Shown: piece by piece, positions 7,954-14,841 of the stretch | Layout of the letters: each line of letters opens with the position of its first letter | Position numbering within the stretch: the stretch's first letter is position 1 | Made by a program: the position numbers and the translations under genes | From: Candidatus Omnitrophota bacterium | Lineage (GTDB): Bacteria; Omnitrophota; Gorgyraeia; Gygaellales; Profunditerraquicolaceae | DNA: 40,691 bases | Direction: 5' to 3' | NCBI GenBank assembly: GCA_028718245.1 | Contig: JAQUME010000005.1 | Location: forward strand, 1 to 40,691 | The notes under the pieces: generated by a model | Databases searched by the model: none | The model's input: only the letters and a program-made list of their open reading frames with translations | What the model was told of the DNA's origin: nothing

Positions 7954-8457
7954 CTATTTAGCGGCGAAACCGATTACTTTCTTGTGTTCATCCGGCAGGC
8001 CCATTAACTGCCGGATTGCCGCAAAAATATCCCTGATATCCGCATCGTGCCTCTCAATTTTTTCTTCCAGCTCTTCCAATTTATAGGCCAACCCTTTATG
8101 TGCAGCTAAGATCCGTCTAAGCCTCACAAATGCCCGCATAATTGCGATATTGACCTGAATGGCCCTTTTGCTGCGTAAAACACTGGAAAGCATTGCAACA
8201 CCCTGCTCGGTAAAAACATTCACATTCTTATAGAACTTTAAGGAAGTCACAATTTGTGACATCCTTCTTATTTCTTCCCTTGTTAAAGTAAACATAAAAT
8301 CATCTGGAAAACGCTGCCGGTTTCTCTTGACAGCTTGGTTCAGAACTTTTGTCCCGACACCATAAAGTTTAGCCAAATCGCTATCAAGCATAACCTTCTG
8401 CCCTCGTATGAAAAATATTTTATTTTCAACCATCTTCTCTGAAGTAAGCTCTTTCAT
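7954..8457 (-). CDS. ORF6N domain protein (phage antirepressor-like DNA-binding protein)
   Basis: The 167-aa protein has the ORF6N domain (about 8-95): IFFIRGQKVMLDSDLAKLYG, then GVGTKVLNQAVKRNRQRFPD, DFMFTLTREE and VFTEQGVAMLSSVLRSKRA. A C-terminal coiled coil (about 118-145, rich in KLEELEEKIERHDADI) follows. ORF6N/KilA-N proteins occur in phages as antirepressors and are widespread in bacterial accessory regions. A good SD (AGGAG) precedes the ATG. Upstream are a 12-bp palindrome and a CTAACAGGTT sequence also found in the tail-fibre promoter. It lies alone between the two kamA 3' ends, so it is the only cargo gene of a possible inserted segment. Confidence 0.88.
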   Translation of the reverse strand: MKELTSEKMVENKIFFIRGQKVMLDSDLAKLYGVGTKVLNQAVKRNRQRFPDDFMFTLTREEIRRMSQIVTSLKFYKNVNVFTEQGVAMLSSVLRSKRAIQVNIAIMRAFVRLRRILAAHKGLAYKLEELEEKIERHDADIRDIFAAIRQLMGLPDEHKKVIGFAAK

Positions 8458-8487
8458 GGCTTCACTCCTTTCTTAAGCCGACGCCAA

Positions 8488-8499
8488 ACCGATATCGGT
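8488..8499. promoter_or_regulatory. Perfect 12-bp palindrome upstream of ORF6N gene
   Basis: ACCGATATCGGT lies 31-42 nt upstream of the ORF6N start codon and is perfectly self-complementary. Position suggests an operator; no regulator is assigned. Confidence 0.35.
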
Positions 8500-8635
8500 C
8501 GACTTTCCAACTCTACATCAATAGACGCAGAAGAAGCCAAAATCTAACAGGTTTATTGACAAAAACGGTTGGTGTTGTTGTAACTAAAGTCTGAAGTGTA
8601 GATAATCTGTAGCAGGAGGTTTGGCTGTGATTGAG

Positions 8636-8673
8636 CGGGCGGACTGCGAGAGGCAAGTCTCGGCAGCCCGCCG
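8636..8673. repeat. GC-rich hairpin immediately downstream of kamA
   Basis: Two 16-nt arms form about 14 base pairs with one mismatch and two bulges around a GGCAAG loop, starting 12 nt after the kamA stop. No U-tract follows on either strand, so it is not a classical intrinsic terminator. It may protect or pause the kamA transcript 3' end, or be a REP-type element. Confidence 0.5.
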
Positions 8674-8682
8674 ATAGACTAG

Positions 8683-8728
8683 AATTACTCCAGGTAAGTA
8701 TAGATCTTGCCCTTGTAATTACGCAGGA
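8683..8728 (-). repeat. kamA 3' end, intact partner of the displaced 46-bp copy
   Basis: This is the functional end of kamA. It pairs with 7829-7874 as direct repeats whose starts are 854 bp apart, flanking the ORF6N gene and the palindrome. A direct repeat that recreates the gene's 3' end is the geometry left by integrative elements that insert into gene ends, or by a partial tandem duplication. Confidence 0.8.
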
Positions 8729-9872
8729 CGTATTTACCTTTGGCCTGGGAAAGGATATAGTTTGGCCCGATAGGGATCTTTCCGCCGCCTCCGGGACCGT
8801 CGATGACGTAGGTGGGCACGGCATAGCCGGAAGTATGGCCGCGCAGCTTTTCAATGATATTGATCCCGGCTGCTACCGGCGTGCGGAAATGCTGCGTGCC
8901 TCTTACCGGATCGCATTGATAAATATAATAGGGCCTAACCCTTATCTGCAGCAGGTCGTGCACCAGGCGCTTCATCACGTATGGCCGGTCATTGACGCCC
9001 TTTAATAGCACGCTCTGGCTGCCTAACGGAATCCCGCTCTCTGAAAGCATATCGCAGGCAAGCTTGCAGCGCTTGGTGATCTCCTTGGGATGGTTGAAAT
9101 GGATGCTCATCCAGATAGGAGAATATTTCTTAAGCATATTGGCCAGCTTCTCGGTAATCCTCTGCGGCAGGGTAACCGGGATACGCGTGCCTATTCTCAA
9201 AAATTCAACGTGCGATATGTCGCGGATCCTTTGCACAAGGCTCTCCAGCTCTTCATCTTCTAAGATCAGCGGGTCGCCGCCGGAAATAAGCACATCCCTT
9301 ACTTTACGGTTAGACTTTATATATTCGATAGCCGCATCAAATCTGGTTAAAGGATTCTCCTCTTTTGCCTCATGCTCTCCGACCAGGCGGCGCCTGGTGC
9401 AATGGCGGCAATACATCGCGCAATGCTCGGTAGCTAAAAGCAGCACCCTGTCAGGATACCTGTGCACAAGGTGCGGGGCAGGAGAATCCCTGTCCTCTGC
9501 GCAAGGATCAGCCATTTCATGAGGAGAGACAGAAAACTCCGCGCCTACCGGAACAGATTGCCTTCTTATGGGGCAATTGGGGTCATCGGCGTCGATCAAA
9601 TTGGCCCAGTAGGGGGTAATGGCCATGGCAAGCCTTCCCCTGGCTTTATCAATTCCCTTTTCCTCCTCAGGGGTAAGCTTGATGATCTGGGAAAGCTCCT
9701 CTTTGGCGCGGATCCTGTGCTTTAACTGCCAGTGCCAATCTTCCCAATCGAGGGGATTCACATCTTTATATATGGATATCTGCTGATAATCGCGCGAGCG
9801 TTTTGGCGGCTTCGGAATAGCCGAAGTTTCGATCTGGAGCTTCTGGTTCTCCAATCCTACAGGATTGCTCAA
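8685..9872 (-). CDS. kamA: L-lysine 2,3-aminomutase (radical SAM, PLP)
   Basis: This enzyme converts L-lysine to L-beta-lysine using SAM, a [4Fe-4S] cluster and PLP. The 395-aa protein follows the Clostridium enzyme along its length. The cluster motif is C151-MYC-RHC158 within EHCAMYCRHCTRRR. LISGGDPL is the SAM-binding GGE-like motif. The PLP lysine is K365 in GPGGGGKIPIGPNY. Both Asp residues known to hold the substrate epsilon-amine are kept (D321 in YQCDPVRG, D358 in VIDGPGG), so lysine rather than glutamate is the predicted substrate. Its N-terminal DWEDWHWQLKHRI and PLP region argue for KamA over EpmB. It overlaps the upstream ATP-grasp gene by 4 nt (ATGA). No ablB acetyltransferase is nearby, so N-acetyl-beta-lysine osmolyte synthesis is not supported here. 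Confidence 0.93.
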   Translation of the reverse strand: MSNPVGLENQKLQIETSAIPKPPKRSRDYQQISIYKDVNPLDWEDWHWQLKHRIRAKEELSQIIKLTPEEEKGIDKARGRLAMAITPYWANLIDADDPNCPIRRQSVPVGAEFSVSPHEMADPCAEDRDSPAPHLVHRYPDRVLLLATEHCAMYCRHCTRRRLVGEHEAKEENPLTRFDAAIEYIKSNRKVRDVLISGGDPLILEDEELESLVQRIRDISHVEFLRIGTRIPVTLPQRITEKLANMLKKYSPIWMSIHFNHPKEITKRCKLACDMLSESGIPLGSQSVLLKGVNDRPYVMKRLVHDLLQIRVRPYYIYQCDPVRGTQHFRTPVAAGINIIEKLRGHTSGYAVPTYVIDGPGGGGKIPIGPNYILSQAKGKYVLRNYKGKIYTYLE

Positions 9873-10870
9873 TTTAGCCTTTTCCTTTCTGAGGCGCTTA
9901 TTAATATGGCCTCGATGAGATCATCATATCCCATTCCGGCAGCATATGCCATAATGGGAAAATTTGATTCTTTGGGATCCAACCCGGGCAAAGGGTTGAT
10001 CTCTAACACATAAGGCACATTGAATTTATCCAGGCGTATATCGGTGCGCGAGATATCCATGCAGCCTACCGCGCGATGGGTCCTTAAGGCAACATCCCTT
10101 ACTTTCTCTTCGGTTGCTTTATCCAATCTGGCCGGGCAATGAAAGGTAGGCACCAGCCCCAGGTCTGTGTTACCCTGATACTCCTTCATCCTCCAGGAAT
10201 AAAAATACTCTCCGCTTCCTTCGCAGGATGAAAAATCGATCTCCAGAATAGGCAGTATGGAGGTTTTGCCGTTCTCAAGTATTCCCACGGTCAGCTCCTT
10301 GCCTTCGATAAATTCTTCGACCAGCACCTCCTGCCTGTAGGCGCCGATGCATTCTTTTATTTTTGCCAGAAGATCATCTTTATTAGCTACCACATTGGCT
10401 TTGTTGATCCCTTTAGCCGACCCTTCGCAATTCGGTTTGACGATCAAAGGAAAATTCAGGTCGCTTGATAACTCTTCATCCCCTCTTACAAAAAGCTGAA
10501 AATTCGGGGTAGGGATATTCTCGGCCTTTAATATTTTCTTGGTCAGGGCCTTATTCAATGCCAGGGCAAGGGAAAAAGTATCGGAGCCGGTGTAAGGGAT
10601 ATTTAAATAATCCAGGACCGCGGGGACCTCGGATTCGCGGAAACGGCCGTGTTTGCCTTCGGCGATATTGAATACCATATCCACGCGGTTCTTCTTAAAG
10701 TAAGAAAAGAGAGATGGATATTCTACGTCGACGGCCTCTACAGAGTGGCCTTTATTCCTGAGCGCCGAGAGGATGGAATTGACCGTCTCCTCGGAATCGC
10801 ACTCGGAAAAATAATCCGCCGGCTTGGTGGGGTCTTTTTTCTTTAAATTATAGGTAAGCGCTACCTTCAT
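9869..10870 (-). CDS. D-Ala-D-Ala ligase-like ATP-grasp enzyme, second gene of kamA operon
   Basis: The 333-aa protein has the Ddl-type pre-ATP-grasp N-terminus (MKVALTYNLKKK, then DMVFNIAEG) and an ATP-grasp core. Visible motifs are FPLIVKPNCEGSAKGI (ATP-binding lysine and small loop), VLVEEFIEGKELTVGIL, and a metal-binding end CMDISRTDIRLD and VLEINPLPGLD. Family members form an acyl-phosphate and couple it to an amine, usually making a dipeptide. It follows its paralogue directly and overlaps kamA by 4 nt. An amino acid ligase acting on beta-lysine is the best inference. It is unlikely to be the cell-wall Ddl, because two copies sit with kamA and no mur genes are near. Confidence 0.82.
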   Translation of the reverse strand: MKVALTYNLKKKDPTKPADYFSECDSEETVNSILSALRNKGHSVEAVDVEYPSLFSYFKKNRVDMVFNIAEGKHGRFRESEVPAVLDYLNIPYTGSDTFSLALALNKALTKKILKAENIPTPNFQLFVRGDEELSSDLNFPLIVKPNCEGSAKGINKANVVANKDDLLAKIKECIGAYRQEVLVEEFIEGKELTVGILENGKTSILPILEIDFSSCEGSGEYFYSWRMKEYQGNTDLGLVPTFHCPARLDKATEEKVRDVALRTHRAVGCMDISRTDIRLDKFNVPYVLEINPLPGLDPKESNFPIMAYAAGMGYDDLIEAILISASERKRLN

Positions 10871-11860
10871 TTAAATGAGCCCGTGCCTTTTTAAGGCGCT
10901 GTTTAATATCTTGCCGATCATATTTTCATAAGTGATCCCGATATTTTTGGCTACAAGCATAAAGACATCTTCGGTAGACAGGGATGGAAGAGGATTGATC
11001 TCTAAAACGTAAGGGGCGCCATCATTATCCACCCTGAAGTCCACCCTGCCGAAATCCCGGCAATCCACGCTGCGGTAAACCTTTAACGCCAGGTCATCCA
11101 GCTTCTTTTTTAGCTCCTGGGATATCTTTGCCGGACAAATATATTCCAATCTGTCGGAGGTTATCCGCGCAAAGGTATAAAATTTATCGTTCAATTTAAG
11201 TTTTCCGTCGATCTTTATCTGCACTACGGGCATAACCTCAGGGGCATCATTCCCCACGATAGCTACGGTAAATTCCTGTCCGGAGATGAACTCCTCCACC
11301 AGTGCCGGCTGCTTATAAGTTTTGGTAATAAATTCTACCTGCTCTTTGAGCCCATCCATGTTCTCAACGCGGGAATTCTCGCTCAAACCTTTAGAGGAGC
11401 CCTCAAAGCGCGGCTTGACGATCATGGGGAATCTGCAGTGGTCGACATCGGCCAGGGCCTCCGGAGAGCTGACCTCAAAGAATCTCGGGGTGGGAATATG
11501 CTCGGCGATAAAGATCTTTTTGGCCATTACCTTATCCAGGGTAAGGCCCAGGGTAAGGGCATCAGCCCCTACAAAAGGGACCCCGGCCATCTCAAGCAGG
11601 ATCGGCACCTGGGATTCCCGGTTCCTTCCGGTTAGCCCCTCTGAGATATTAAAAACAATATCTACGCCAAGATTGTCGATCTTTTCCAGGAGGTTTGCGG
11701 CATTGCCGATCTTTTTCACCTTGAAGCCGTTTGCGGCAATGGCCTTGGCGATGACGTCGATGGTAGAAGGGTGATCGAACTCCGCGTTGGCATCAACGGG
11801 GTCGCCTTCCTTGAATTTATAATCGCTTTTTAGATCGTATGTTAATCCTACGGTTTTCAT
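10871..11860 (-). CDS. D-Ala-D-Ala ligase-like ATP-grasp enzyme, first gene of kamA operon
   Basis: This is a 329-aa paralogue of the next gene. It has the same layout: MKTVGLTYDLKSDYKF, DIVFNISEG, FPMIVKPRFEGSSKGL, ALVEEFISGQEFTVAIV, DFGRVDFRVD and VLEINPLPSLS. The two are divergent enough to have different substrates or to act in sequence. The start is fixed by the MKTVGL alignment and an upstream in-frame TGA, yet there is no Shine-Dalgarno. The ATG follows directly on the T-run of a strong terminator-like hairpin, so expression is probably controlled by attenuation. Confidence 0.82.
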   Translation of the reverse strand: MKTVGLTYDLKSDYKFKEGDPVDANAEFDHPSTIDVIAKAIAANGFKVKKIGNAANLLEKIDNLGVDIVFNISEGLTGRNRESQVPILLEMAGVPFVGADALTLGLTLDKVMAKKIFIAEHIPTPRFFEVSSPEALADVDHCRFPMIVKPRFEGSSKGLSENSRVENMDGLKEQVEFITKTYKQPALVEEFISGQEFTVAIVGNDAPEVMPVVQIKIDGKLKLNDKFYTFARITSDRLEYICPAKISQELKKKLDDLALKVYRSVDCRDFGRVDFRVDNDGAPYVLEINPLPSLSTEDVFMLVAKNIGITYENMIGKILNSALKRHGLI

Positions 11861-11903
11861 AAAAAAATAAGGGCCCGGTTTTGCTGCTTTGCTTCGAGCC
11901 CTT
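11861..11903 (-). terminator. Attenuator-like intrinsic terminator touching the start codon of the first ATP-grasp gene
   Basis: The minus strand has AAGGGCTCG (11903-11895), a 17-nt loop, CGGGCCCTT (11877-11869), one A, then seven Ts (11867-11861) and immediately the ATG at 11860. The 9-bp stem has one T-G wobble. In the other orientation no U-run follows. As it stands it would stop most transcripts from the upstream promoter just before the coding region, unless an alternative fold or a factor prevents it. Confidence 0.7.
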
Positions 11904-11983
11904 CATGATCTATCCAATTTTTTCCAACTTAGTTTATCCAACCTCCCAGAAAATTTTAGCCCAAAATATTGTATCTATGTTAA

Positions 11984-12012
11984 TTTTTATCACAATATGT
12001 CGGTATTGTCAA
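11984..12012 (-). promoter_or_regulatory. Promoter of the ATP-grasp/kamA operon
   Basis: The minus strand has TTGACA (12012-12007), a 17-nt spacer and TAAAAA (11989-11984). An overlapping alternative is TTGTGA (11995-11990), 16 nt, TACAAT (11973-11968). Either gives a leader of about 100-120 nt that contains three TTGG repeats and then the terminator hairpin. I do not recognise the leader as a known riboswitch class. Confidence 0.55.
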
Positions 12013-12071
12013 GGAAATTCTGATTCCGGGCATAAATGTCGTCTTCGATTTGCCGACGGAGAAATAAAAAA

Positions 12072-12995
12072 TCATAAGTCCGGCTGGAAAATATTCCGGC
12101 GGTTAAGGAATATCTTTATAACATTCCTTCGGAAGAGAAAAACATAGGCCCAGGCGCATAGATCATAGAGCGCGATGGGAAGAAGATGGGCAAGGAGGCC
12201 GAAGAAACTTTCATTCTTCAGTATGCTAAGATAGCGGTTTTTGATCAACTCGCTGTGCAGCCGGTCATCCAGATACCTGCGGCAGATAGGTTTGCCTAAA
12301 CCGGAATCGGGCCGCCATGACCCGCCGCGCACATGGAAGGCCTTTGCCTGCGGGATATAATATGCCTGCCAGGCGCGCTTATGCGCCCTCCAGGAAATAT
12401 CCAGGTCTTCGTAAAACATGCGAAAGCGGGGATCAAAGTAATTTCCGTCCCTCCTGATATCCTCCAGCATGCTCTTACGGTAAAAAGCTAGTGAGCCGCT
12501 TACGCCGAAGATAAAGCCCGCGTCTTCAAACTGCCCTCTGTCCGGCTTTCCATACCCTCTTTCTTTGGCTGTACGCCAAACGGTTAAAAATAACCCTGTA
12601 GAGTCTAAAGTCGATCCATCCGGACGCAGGATCTTGCCGCTTACCATTCCTATCGAATCTTTTATTGAAAAGCCTCTAATCGCTTCTCCGATAAATTCCT
12701 TGTCCAGAGATACGTCATCATTGAGACAAAGGATGTATTCACCGGAGCTTAGTTGTATACCCTTGTTCAACGAGGGGCCGTAGTATAAATTCCGGGGGCT
12801 GGTGTATAATTTTATGAAAGGAAAAAGTCCGCTCATCCCGGCGGAAAAATCCGCATCAAGAGAATTGTCAATTACGATCACCTCCGTAAGAGGATAACTT
12901 TGCCGCTTAACGGAATCAAGACAGCCCCGCAAATAATCCTTTGAGCCGAAGGTTACGATGATAATACTGACAAGCTTATCAGAGTTGGCCATCAC
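12072..12995 (-). CDS. GT2-family glycosyltransferase (rhamnosyltransferase-like)
   Basis: The 307-aa protein is a GT-A fold family 2 enzyme that transfers a sugar from a nucleotide donor to a surface glycan. It starts SIIIVTFGSKDYL and has EVIVIDNSLD. Its DxD-type metal site is YILCLNDDVSLD, and the acceptor-side ED motif is FRMFYEDLDISWRAHK. A C-terminal hydrophobic stretch (about 264-292, LLAHLLPIALYDLC) probably anchors it in the membrane. It is the last gene of the 20.6 kb glycan locus, overlapping the B12 radical SAM gene by 4 nt. The donor sugar cannot be told. Confidence 0.88.
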   Translation of the reverse strand: MMANSDKLVSIIIVTFGSKDYLRGCLDSVKRQSYPLTEVIVIDNSLDADFSAGMSGLFPFIKLYTSPRNLYYGPSLNKGIQLSSGEYILCLNDDVSLDKEFIGEAIRGFSIKDSIGMVSGKILRPDGSTLDSTGLFLTVWRTAKERGYGKPDRGQFEDAGFIFGVSGSLAFYRKSMLEDIRRDGNYFDPRFRMFYEDLDISWRAHKRAWQAYYIPQAKAFHVRGGSWRPDSGLGKPICRRYLDDRLHSELIKNRYLSILKNESFFGLLAHLLPIALYDLCAWAYVFLFRRNVIKIFLNRRNIFQPDL

Positions 12996-14350
12996 AGCCC
13001 TCTTCCCCCGGAAGAAAAGAAGCTCTTGACCTTCTCCAAATCCAGGGCATCCAGTTCTTCCGTGCGGCAGATATATTTATTATTGCCGTCGTAATCAGGC
13101 CAGTTTGCGGATAGCAGGCTGCCCTTTCCCTCCAAATCTCTGAAGAATTCGGTGCCCGGGAATGGGGTGGCCAGGGAAAACTGCAGGGAGTCAGGCTTTG
13201 TCCGGCCGATAAAATCAATACTCTCCTGAATTGACTGTTTTGTTTCCCCGGGCAGGCCCAGGCAGAATGTCAAATGCACCTTGATACCCAAATCTTTCGT
13301 ATATTTGATCATTTTCTCGGCATGGAGCAGGTCCATTTCCTTTTTACAGAGTTTTAAAACTTTGCTATCCGCCGATTCAATCCCGTATTTAAGCGCGTAT
13401 AAACCTGCGCCCGCCATGGAGCGCAGCAGTTCTTCTTCCATAAGATCGGCCCTGGCCATCGCTGCCCAGGGGATTTTTATCCCTCTTCTCTTGATCCCGT
13501 CGCAAATTCCTAAAACATGGGCTTTATCAATATTAAAGGTGTCGTCGTCAAAATATACGGCTTTAAAATTGAATTCCCTGATGAGCCGTTCCATCTCCTT
13601 AACGACATCTTCCGGATTTCTCTTCCTGTATTTACGCTCCCCGTACATTACCTGCGGCCAAAGACAGAAGATGCACTGATAGGGGCAGCCCCGGCTTGAC
13701 CACATTTGGACGTTAGGAACGGGCAGGCCGGCGAAACCATCGTTATACCTGTAAATATCGGGGAGCTGCCTCTCTGGATAAGGCAGGTCATCCAGGTTTT
13801 CTATCGTCGGCCTTGGCTTATTAACCAGGATATCTTCATTGTCCCTGTAGGCCAGACCTAGAACAGGCCTTAGGTTGCCGGAACCACCCAATTCCTTTGC
13901 CAAGCTTAATAAGGTATATTCATACTCCCCCATCAAAATAAAATCTATATAATCATGTCTGCCCAAAATATCTTTTGCGTAGGTAGTGGCATGCGGTCCG
14001 CATAGGGCTGTCCTGGAATATGGATTTTTTCGCTTTATTTCATAAGCAAGCCTGATATCGTTATCAAAAGAGGGGGTTGAGGTTTCTATAACTATGAGAC
14101 CCGGGCCGGCTGCCTTAATTTCATCCATGACTCTTTGTTCATCCAGGCGCCCGGCTATGGCATCAATTAATTTTACATCTTTATTATTACTCTTCAAAAG
14201 GGAGGCCGAGTAGGCAAGAAAAAAAGGGAAGGGTATGTACTTTATATAATTGTTTTCTTCTGCTTCAGATGTGAATGGCCAGCGCGAACCGGCCCTTACC
14301 CCCCAGCGGTTATTTGCGCGCCAGGGAAGATTTAACAATATTGTGCGCAT
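12992..14350 (-). CDS. B12-binding-type radical SAM protein
   Basis: The 452-aa protein combines an N-terminal Rossmann-like B12-binding-type domain (about 1-160; VKLIDAIAG, LIVIETSTPSFDND, TALCGPHATTYA, FILMGEYEYTL) with a radical SAM barrel. The cluster motif is C222-PYQC-IFC229 after WSSRG. Other core motifs are YFDDDTFNID and LKYGIESADSKVL, then FCLGLPGET. The DxHxxG cobalamin-ligand motif is absent, as in many members of this family, so cobalamin may bind without a protein His ligand. Such proteins perform methylations and ring rearrangements; the substrate is unknown. It overlaps the upstream gene by one base (TAATG) and the GT2 gene by four. Confidence 0.85.
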   Translation of the reverse strand: MRTILLNLPWRANNRWGVRAGSRWPFTSEAEENNYIKYIPFPFFLAYSASLLKSNNKDVKLIDAIAGRLDEQRVMDEIKAAGPGLIVIETSTPSFDNDIRLAYEIKRKNPYSRTALCGPHATTYAKDILGRHDYIDFILMGEYEYTLLSLAKELGGSGNLRPVLGLAYRDNEDILVNKPRPTIENLDDLPYPERQLPDIYRYNDGFAGLPVPNVQMWSSRGCPYQCIFCLWPQVMYGERKYRKRNPEDVVKEMERLIREFNFKAVYFDDDTFNIDKAHVLGICDGIKRRGIKIPWAAMARADLMEEELLRSMAGAGLYALKYGIESADSKVLKLCKKEMDLLHAEKMIKYTKDLGIKVHLTFCLGLPGETKQSIQESIDFIGRTKPDSLQFSLATPFPGTEFFRDLEGKGSLLSANWPDYDGNNKYICRTEELDALDLEKVKSFFSSGGRGL

Positions 14351-14826
14351 TATTTCTTTAAATCCAGGTGCCTCTCGATCTTCTCAAAGAAATCCCTGAT
14401 CTGGTGGATATTCTGGTTCATATCCCTGGAATCGCAGTTCATCTGGTTAAAGTTATCTCTTACGGCTCGCAGCTCCTCAACTATAGACTGAAGATTCCGG
14501 ATAAGGGCTTCATTGCGGGCATCTGCTGATTCTCTTGCTTGTCTGAATGAATCCTGTATATCCTTCAATGAATTCTGTGTAGCCCTTAATGAATTCTGCA
14601 TATCTCCCCTTATATCAAATATCATCTGCCCGATATTGGCAAACATCCTTATTAAAGCTGCCAGGAACAGACTGCCTGCCAAGATCAGGAATCCATAAAT
14701 AAGGGAGGCAGGATCCCTGTATCTGAACATGAACCATGCGCTTGCGGCAATGCCGCAGACCGGGGCCAGGTAAGAAAAACCCAGCAGGATTATTGTAATC
14801 GGCATTTTGTCGGCGATCTTTATCAT
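14350..14826 (-). CDS. Small two-helix membrane protein with long cytoplasmic coiled coil
   Basis: I do not recognise this family. The 158-aa product has two predicted membrane helices (about 10-32, ITIILLGFSYLAPVCG; and 42-62, LIYGFLILAGSLFLAALI). A long Gln/Asn/Arg-rich helical region follows (about 70-158) with loosely repeating units such as MQNSLRATQNSLKDIQDSFR. It sits in the middle of the glycan/radical SAM operon between a GT2 and a B12 radical SAM gene and overlaps the latter by one base. A scaffold or chain-length/export accessory role is possible but is only guessed from topology and position. Confidence 0.7.
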   Translation of the reverse strand: MIKIADKMPITIILLGFSYLAPVCGIAASAWFMFRYRDPASLIYGFLILAGSLFLAALIRMFANIGQMIFDIRGDMQNSLRATQNSLKDIQDSFRQARESADARNEALIRNLQSIVEELRAVRDNFNQMNCDSRDMNQNIHQIRDFFEKIERHLDLKK

Positions 14827-14841
14827 TTAGTCCTCCTTAAG

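Noticed and set aside
8513-8854. 113-aa minus-strand ORF overlapping the kamA 3' end
   Set aside because: Wrong frame for kamA, low-complexity composition; the overlapping part is clearly KamA coding.
8685-9872. EpmB (EF-P lysine modification) instead of KamA
   Set aside because: Length, N-terminal family motif and lysine-binding Asp pair match lysine 2,3-aminomutase, and no EF-P or EpmA gene is adjacent.
11817-11906. 29-codon leader ORF starting ATGAAGGGC inside the attenuator region
   Set aside because: No convincing Shine-Dalgarno, runs through the terminator and out of frame into the ATP-grasp gene, and has no run of regulatory codons such as Lys repeats beyond chance.
12020-12110. Intrinsic terminator after the last GT2 gene
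   Set aside because: Short CCGG and GTCG stems exist near a T-run, but the stem and T-run are not adjacent and the pairing is weak.
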